Source: Lenzites betulinus
Taxonomy: Eukaryota; Basidiomycota; Agaricomycetes; Polyporales; Polyporaceae
Length of the DNA: 64,000 nucleotides
NCBI GenBank assembly: GCA_022264855.1
Contig: JABYQU010000020.1
Coordinates: 372,001 to 436,000 of the forward strand
Direction of reading: 5' to 3'
Part shown: in pieces, positions 57,237 to 64,000 of the stretch
Layout of the letters: the number at the start of each line of letters is the position of its first letter
How positions within the stretch are numbered: position 1 is the stretch's first letter
The notes under the pieces: generated by a model
Database searches by the model: none
Seen by the model: the letters and a program-made list of their open reading frames with translations, nothing else
What the model was told of the DNA's origin: nothing
Program-made: the position numbers and the translations under genes

Positions 57237-59990
57237 TTAATGTCTCGTTCTAACCACTGTAGTACTCAACGCGGTCGACTCACCAGGCGGGATGTCAAGG
57301 AACGGAGCGTGCAAGTACCACGCCACTGCAACAGGACTCATCAATCTCTCTGTTTTACGCTCATTAAAAGATGGGGCACGTACAGTCGCCCGTCAGAGTC
57401 TTCTCGCTGTGCGTCTGTCCGTCGCCCAGCCAGTACAGCCGGTTTTCAACGGGGTCCAGATGCTCAAAGTTGTAGTCCTCCCAACGCGGGTGCATCAGGG
57501 ACTTGACTGCATGGAGCGTAGAACCTACGGCATTCGCGTGATGTGAGAGAGCGGTGACCTCGATACAAATTTGACACCTACCGGGCCAGAGGCCGACGAC
57601 GCGACCGTCTTCCTTGCCGACTTTGTACCAGGACCGACAGTTCTCGGTGAATACCGTCTAAGAAGGTATGTAAGTCATATCGTCCTCGCGGTGAAGTTCC
57701 CTCTTCCGGAACGGAGCGCTCACCTTCGGGAAGTAAGCCTGATAATAACGATAGCAAACATGACCCCGCTCTGTTAAGTGTTACACGCCTAAGCTATGCA
57801 GTGTATCAACGTACCTCGATATACTGGTCAAAGTCGCGCACAGCCTCTGGCTTGACCTCGATGCTCTTGTATCGGTCGCGCTGCAGCTTGGCCGTCACCT
57901 CGACCGCGTACATGACCTGCTGCTCCATTATCGGAAGGAGCATGCCCGACGCGATCGTCGAGTTCGGCCCGAGGGCCATGAACATGTTCGGGAAGCCGTC
58001 GACGGCGACAGAAAGGTACGTCACTGGGTGCGGCGACCACTTGTCATTGATGTCGACCCCATTGCGACCGATGATCTTGAATGGAAGCTGGTAAGATGTG
58101 TCATACCCTGGGTGCCGACGAAGAGGCACAGCGTGAGCGCACAGAATACCAGCGCGAAAAGAGGCGAACGGGCGCTGGGCTCACCTGTAGCGCAGATGAT
58201 GACGTCCAGGTCATTGTACTGCCCATCAACGGTCTCAATCCCTTTCTCTGTGACGCGTTTAATCTCGGTGGGGACGAAGTCCACCTGTATAATGGGGATG
58301 AGGTCGGCGAGGTGTTCGTCCGGGGCTCTCACGCAAAGCACGGAAAGCACTCACGTTGTCTTCGCAGAGCGCCTCTAGGAATCCAGGTCCTGGTGTAATC
58401 CTTCTGCATGAAACCGGGAAGTCGGGAATAACTACGACCGGGTGTGTGGGATAACGCCCGGCTCGTGTTAGCACGCGAACCGAATTGAATAGATGATGGA
58501 GCTAGGCACGAGGCTCCTCGGCATGGTACGTACGGTGGTCAGCGATCCAGGGTTTCTTCGCGAGCTTCTTCTTCATATTCTCCAGAGAGTCGTTCTTGAA
58601 CTTCTGGCCGAGCTCTGTACCGCGAAGTGTGTACGCATACGAGCTCTGTTGTCGGTGCGATATCGTGGATCAGCAAGAGTCTGTGCAGCTCGTCTGAACA
58701 CATACGATGAACTCAAACTCAAGGGTGTTTCTGAAGTTCCAGAAGAATTCCGGTTCATTCTTGAAGCGTTCAATCTCTTCTGGTGTGAATCGGTCTATGG
58801 TTTGGTAAGAATGAGCGTGCCCCGTGCTGTATGTTCGGGCCCGACGCCGTCACAGAGGTAATGTCAGCAACTTACAGTTCCCAAACTCTCCGGGCTCGCG
58901 TCCAAGGAGGCGTGCGACAGTATCCTGCCCAAAGGAGAGCGCAAGCCAGGTCTTCCCGCGTACGTATGTCACAAGCTTCTGAACCTTCGGCTGAATAGCC
59001 GCTATCATCTGAATTGCGCTAGAGCCCTATGATAATGGAAGCGTCAACTGCAGTGAGCAGAGAAATAGTGACGAGCTCCTTACCACGCCGACGACCCCAA
59101 CTCGCTTGTCCTTCCACCCCTCAGATTCTGCGACCTCCTGCCAGGTCTTGGGGAAGGACTCGAAGTTCGCGGTATGGCGGAGGTCGCCCTTGAAGTCCTT
59201 CAGGCCTTCGATGTCGGGCCACTTCCATCGACTGAGCACCCCGATGGCCGAGAAGAGAACATCTGCCGTGTCTTCGATTTCTTCCAGGGCACCCGTCTCG
59301 GGGTTCGGGCGCCGCACGCGCACGTGCCACTTGCCCGTAGGTTCGTCGTACTGGGCGTGGACGATCTCGTGCTGGAGACGGATGTAGCGCATGAGCTTGT
59401 ACTTCTCCACCACCTCTTCGAGGTGTGCCCGGATCTCAGGGCCGGACGCGTAGAATTCGGACCAGTCTTTCTGTGGACGTACATCAGGGTGGGGAAAATG
59501 CGTCCTGAGGAGACTACGTCCGAGCTTACCTTCTCATCGAATGACAGTTGGTACTGAAACAGCGTGAGTAAATCACCTTGTGACGAATTCCAGGGCTCTT
59601 ACACAGTGGGAAGGAACGTCACATGCTAAGCCGCTACGGTCATATGAGCGAATTAGAAATGACTAGAAGTCTGCCTGTGATACTCGATACTCACGGATAG
59701 TTGTTGTTGTACCATGTGCCCCCCACACCAGCAGCTTTCTCGTATATGACGATCTCGACGTTGGGTATCTTCTGGGGGAATCTGCAGACGACAAGACCTG
59801 AGCTGTAGAGAGTGTCGTGTATAACTTCTCAGGCATACCTGATGCCGGCTAGGATGCCGCTGAACCCAGCGCCGATGACGATGACCTTCATAGGTCTGTA
59901 CTCATCGATGCAAAAGTCCCCGAGCTTGTAGGGCGGAGAAGAGGACGCAGATTCAGCCGTTCCAGTGCGAGAGAAACCTCCACCTGGCAT
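57237..59990 (-). CDS. Flavin-dependent (Baeyer-Villiger type) monooxygenase
   Basis: FAD- and NADPH-dependent monooxygenase, predicted to insert oxygen into ketones or a related reaction. ATG at 59990. The FAD-binding motif KVIVIGAGFSGILAGIR is followed across an intron by VEIVIYEKAAGVGGTWYNNN. Next come YQLSFDEKKDWSEFYA and the family fingerprint region GLKDFKGDLRHTANFESFPK (FxGxxxHT). The second Rossmann motif is RVGVVG|GSSAIQMIAAIQPKV. Later exons give VDGQYNDLDVIICATG and LPFKIIGRNGVDINDKWSPH, VAVDGFPNMFMALGPNS, KTVFTENCRSWYKVGKEDGR, and LYWLGDGQTHSEKTLTGD. After a final intron the tail LAWYLHAPFLDIPPG leads to a stop at 57237-57239. At least nine exons. Note: the fingerprint has HTANFE where classic enzymes have HTxxWP. 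Substrate unknown. Confidence 0.88.
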
Positions 59991-61368
59991 GATGGGCTAG
60001 AGGATGGTTGGGAGAATGGTGGTGGGTCAACGTGGGGACAGCAGCGCAGGCTATTTAACCACGGCTGGCTTCGCTTGTTCGCCCCGGCGGAGAAGCGGCT
60101 TGTCGCACACGGAGGTCAAACCTTGAGCATGCGCCGCATCTAGGGACCTTGTAGATTGAGTGTATCACTGGTAGCCCAGTATGTCCGCCCGACCATCGTA
60201 CCGCAGTAGAAACAACCATCGGCAACTCATTATACGTACGACTATACGTACGCTATCGCCGAGCAGATTAACTCCTTATAGGATATTTGAATCGAGAATC
60301 CATGTCTTGCTGGTATCCGGCTCCTAGAGTGTTCCTCACAAGACAGCCTATGATAGCGTCGCATGCAGTTAATGGGGCCGACGCTACGGCCCCACACTAT
60401 TCGCACAGACCGCTGACCCACAAGGGACTCTCACGCGCTGACTTGTAGGCTTCTCAATATCCATACCGCGTCCTCAGAAGACTTCTGCGGGAGACATTAA
60501 TGGGGTAAGGTTCGTCAACTTGATGAGATTGGCACCCACAGTACTGCGAACACGACATCCTCTCTGACAGCCAAGGGAGCTAAGTCAACGCGAGGCCCAT
60601 TCCTTATGAGTCACAGTGTGGTAGTACTATGACGCGTGCAGACGTACTTATGCGATCAGGGCCCGTATATGATCTGCGGCGGTTGTGCTAGTACTTGCTC
60701 CGAGTCTGCGGGGCCTTGGGGCCCTGCCTCCTTTGCGCTCCCCACCTTTGATTTTCAACGGACAGCGGCGGCCAATGTCCAAAGGCTCGTATCTGCGCCG
60801 TTACCCGTAGATAGCTGGTTATACGACTTCGATGATGTCCGAGTCGTCGTATACAAAGGCGCCAGACCCCGGATTAAAACCGGGTTAGTGGCATCTACAT
60901 GCGTGTGTAAACGTAGAGTAGAATAACTCGCGTCAGTGGAAAAACTCACCAACGCGGCTCTAGCGGAGAAGCCAGCAAAATTTACTGTCGGTGCATTGGC
61001 ATGTCGTAGGCAATGCTCTCATCATATGACCCTTGCTTCTACAAGCGCGATTAGTAAATAGTATTGTGATAGTTCGGTAGGGAAACGATCATGATGGCAC
61101 TGAAGGAGATCAAAATCATTGAGGGCTCGGCGCTCATGGCGGTCAGCGCGCTTATGCGTGCTAATTACTTGCTATCGTCCTCCGGCAGAACATGATTTCA
61201 TACGTGAATCTAGACAGTACATAGTTTCTACTGGTATCGTGCATGTTCTGTATAGCCATCTTTGTAGACATCCCTGGAAACGTTAAGTGGAATAAATTAG
61301 GCTAAACGCCCATCTTTAACTTCCTGGCAGGCACAGAACCGCGAATCTTTCTTTACCCTTTCATACAC
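59991..61368. other. 1.4 kb intergenic region
   Basis: No gene recognised. Lower GC than the flanking genes. A 96-residue open frame at 60636-60926 has no visible domain. TACGTACGACTATACGTACG at about 60231-60250 is a short repeated palindrome. Contains the monooxygenase promoter and the 3' region of the next gene. Confidence 0.5.
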
Positions 61369-64000
61369 TAGTACTGCTTGATGACGCTCTCAGGAGTCTT
61401 GTATGACGCAATCGGCGTGAATGGCACGTCGTCCAGCCTATCCAAACACACGAAACGTTAGAGCCCTCATACAGCACGAAAGGTGACAGGTACGCACCCA
61501 AATGCAGTAGGACCTCCACTAGCCAGCCCCTGGGGGGTCGTCGTCCAGCTAGGATGTCCCGCGAGTGCCATAACGGTGACGCGTAGACCGTAGCGGTAGT
61601 CTGGGGTTCCAAGTGCCGCGCCGTTTTGTGAATCAAGCACAGCGATCAGGTCCGGGACTGCGGTGTGGACCTATAGCGCGAGGGGATGATCAGACCGCAT
61701 ATGGGAACGGAGACGCATGAAAAGCGCAAACCTTCTTCTCTCCATTCGCAGAGAGTACGTAGGCGTAGATGTTCTCGTTCTGGAACGGGATCACGAGCTT
61801 GTCGTCCGGACGCACGGGGAGCGTGAAGCTCGTCCCGTCCTCTTCCTCTTCCTCTTGGAGGGGCGCGATCGTCACCTCGCCCCACGTGAAGCCCTTACGG
61901 ACCACCTAGGTGAAAGAAGCGTCTTGTGAACACCAAAGCACAAATGAAGGGGTGAGCAGGAAAGAACGCACCCGCTGAACGTCGATGATCTTGCCCACGA
62001 AGAGGCATGCACCGTTCTGCAGCTCGAGTATCGCCTGCGGGATCCGCTTGAGCTCGTTGTGCTTCCTGCAGAGGGCGATGGCGCGCCCGATGCGCCATGC
62101 CTGCGAGACGCTGTTCGGGACGCCTGAGAGGGCGAGTGAGCATCAAAGAATATATGTGTATTTGTGAGACGTGCCGTATTTGACGCAGGTGGACTTGTCC
62201 AACGGCGCCATACTGACACCGCTGCTTGAGCCCATCTCGGTAGTGACCAGTCGGAGGATGTCCTCGACGGCCCTGCTGTTCCGCGCAGTAGGTAGCACCT
62301 ATGAAAGCATGACATTGAGAATTTATCTGATCGTGCGGAGCGAAGGTTGCTTACCAAAGTATTCCCGACGCCGTCTGCGATGGCACAAGGCCACAGACCA
62401 TTAGGAATGTCGTATGCGCCAGGGAGACTGTCGAATGAAGCACGGTAACTATCCGCACCCAGACGACTTAAGGTCAAATAAGTTCATAACTTACGTTTGC
62501 CACATCTACCGCTGCATATGAGTCACCGCACGGCTTTGAGAACCTCGGAAGACTCACGTTGGGATACGCACGGCCCATGAGATCGCAGTCAAGCACCGAC
62601 TTGCCCATCTCCGCGGCAACGAGCATCGGCTCCATACCGTTGCCGCCTCCAATCTCCTCCGAGATGGTGCCCTCGAAGTCGGAGACGCCGAGGAACTGCG
62701 TGAGCGCACGAACAGACGCGGGGATCTCGTTCCCGCCTTGGAGACGTTCGGACTGTGAAGACCAGGATGAGAATGGGAGTCGATGATGGTGAACGATGAG
62801 AGCTTACGGAAACGCTGGGAGAGCCCTGTAGGTGTCGAGGGAGCAATGTTCAGCATCTGGTTATATGGGATGACGGACGGCAAACGCACCATGAAGCTGC
62901 ACCGGCAGAACATGGCCTTGTCCGAGACGTAGTCCGGGTCCACGACCTAACGAAATCGGTCAGATTCCGTCCCATCCCGTCAGAAGCAAGCTAACCCACA
63001 ATAATCTCCTTTCCGCTGCGCAATGCCTCCCGCGCCATCAAGAACGGCGGGTAAGGCGAGCCACCGCCGCCCGTCCCGAGCACCCCACACCCCTCCGCAA
63101 TCCATGCTGTGACCAGAACGTCAGCACCGCACCCAAAATCGTTGCATTGCAAAAGAGCTCACCGAGATCGGTCTCAGAAAGACGCCAGGTGCGGTTCGCG
63201 AGGATTGTGGGCTTGTAGGTGTCGATGTCCACCGCACTGTCGACCGCTGCAGCGTCCTCGACGGCTCCAGCAGCGTCCTCGAGTGCCTTCTCGCCCTCTG
63301 TAATCTCTGCGGTTTCGTCTGCCTCAGAGGTGAGCGCATCATCCTCGAGCGAAGCGATGGACTGAGGCGCGAGGTCACCCGCGGCTTTCACGATGATGCG
63401 GGTGGCTTCGTTCGTGACGTACTGCGAGGTGTATAAGTCAGTTTGCACATTCCTAGGTTGAGCTGGTACAACGAACCTGGACGGGCAGGTTGATCACTTC
63501 CACAATCTTGGTGGTCGCTGCAACATAATCAGGATCAAAGTATCGTCGAATTACAATATAACTACGTACCGGGATCGGCACCTGACGCAATGGCCTTCGC
63601 GATCGCGCGCACCTTGATCTCCTCGACAACGGCATGTACGTCGCGCCCAGCAAGGTATTCAATCGTGTCAACTTCGCCAGCCACTGTATCAATATATCAG
63701 TGAGCGCCATGTTTTTGGCGGGCACCCTGCGTACGTACCTTTAGCCATCGCCGCGCCAACGGCATTGGCAACACCGAAGAACGGAGGACGGATGATCTCG
63801 CCGACACCTGCGAGCATGTCAGGCGAAACGATGCTTCCGCCTCCAACCAAGAGTACAGTGATGTCCTCAGGCGACGTTTTCATCCTACAATATAACACAT
63901 CAGCACATACAGAAAGCGCGAACCATTCAGACGCACTTGTCAACGATCGCCTCAAGCAGCTTCTGAATCCTCTGCATGCCAAGAGTGACAACCTCAGCAG
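61369..64000 (-). CDS. Hydantoinase/oxoprolinase-DUF917 fusion protein, 5' end beyond the window
   Basis: C-terminal two thirds of a fungal protein joining a hydantoinase A/oxoprolinase-type ATPase domain to a DUF917 (S-methyl-thiohydantoin desulfurase-like) domain; probably opens cyclic amides, substrate unknown. The visible N-terminal part shows the nucleotide-fold motif DITVLLVGGGSIVSPDML and PPFFGVANAVGAAMAK. An acidic linker (SIASLEDDALTSEADE...) follows, then the DUF917 start LAWIAEGCGVLGTGGGGSPY. Hallmarks of that domain are EEIGGGNGMEPMLVAAEMGK, LDCDLMGRAYPNVDQML, SSSGVSMAPLDKST and SVSQAWRIGRAIALCRKHNE. The C-terminal beta part includes FTWGEVTIAPLQEEEEEDGT, DKLVIPFQNENIYAYV and TPDYRYGLRVTVMALAGHPS, stopping at 61369-61371 after ESVIKQY. 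Many short introns. Family order is secure; whether the ATPase domain is complete cannot be judged here. Confidence 0.85.

Noticed and set aside
1..64000. CRISPR arrays, bacterial operons, rRNA or tRNA genes
   Set aside because: Intron-rich eukaryotic genes throughout; no short regularly spaced repeats, and no sequence with a recognisable tRNA A and B box pair or rRNA core was noticed.

Overview
The window comes from a filamentous basidiomycete, probably an Agaricomycete and perhaps Polyporales. Protein-coding genes are cut by many short (about 45-60 nt) GT...AG introns, DNA is GC-rich, and the gene content is typical of that group: a DUF6533-type membrane protein, F-box/LRR paralogs, an aminoglycoside-phosphotransferase-like protein and a lineage-restricted 'GWP' family. 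The lineage is inferred from content; no marker was searched.

Layout. 0.3-2.2 kb: frame-damaged F-box gene (copy A). 2.7-20 kb: ordinary single-copy genes: quinone oxidoreductase (-), TFIIA gamma (+), APH-fold protein (+), a 1.5 kb foldback element with target-site duplication, succinate dehydrogenase membrane anchor SDH4 (-), EPL1 of NuA4 (+), and a DUF6533 membrane protein (+). 20.2-22.1 kb: inverted F-box copy B. 22.24-48.14 kb: a direct tandem array. Two units of about 11.4-11.7 kb each start with a PTEN-like phosphatase gene whose 3' end is replaced, followed by about 8.5 kb of repeats (2.3 kb low-content DNA with a 0.42 kb degenerate duplication, a decayed gene, 1.8 kb tandem sub-repeats and a purine-rich tail). 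A third partial unit carries the only PTEN copy with a complete C2 end. 48.1-50.1 kb: no recognisable gene. 50.1-64 kb: a GPCR-like seven-span membrane protein (+), a CBS-domain protein (-), proteasome subunit RPN1 (+), a Baeyer-Villiger-type flavin monooxygenase (-), and a hydantoinase/DUF917 fusion (-) running off the right edge.

The housekeeping genes (TFIIA gamma, EPL1, RPN1, SDH4) are unrelated in pathway. Divergent pairs (QOR/TFIIA, CBS/RPN1) share short promoters. The most unusual part is the PTEN array: three intact-frame phosphatase genes, two with exchanged C-termini, each preceded by the same CRE-like palindrome but with different DNA further upstream, in units that look partly homogenised. 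An assembly artefact must be excluded before any biology is claimed.
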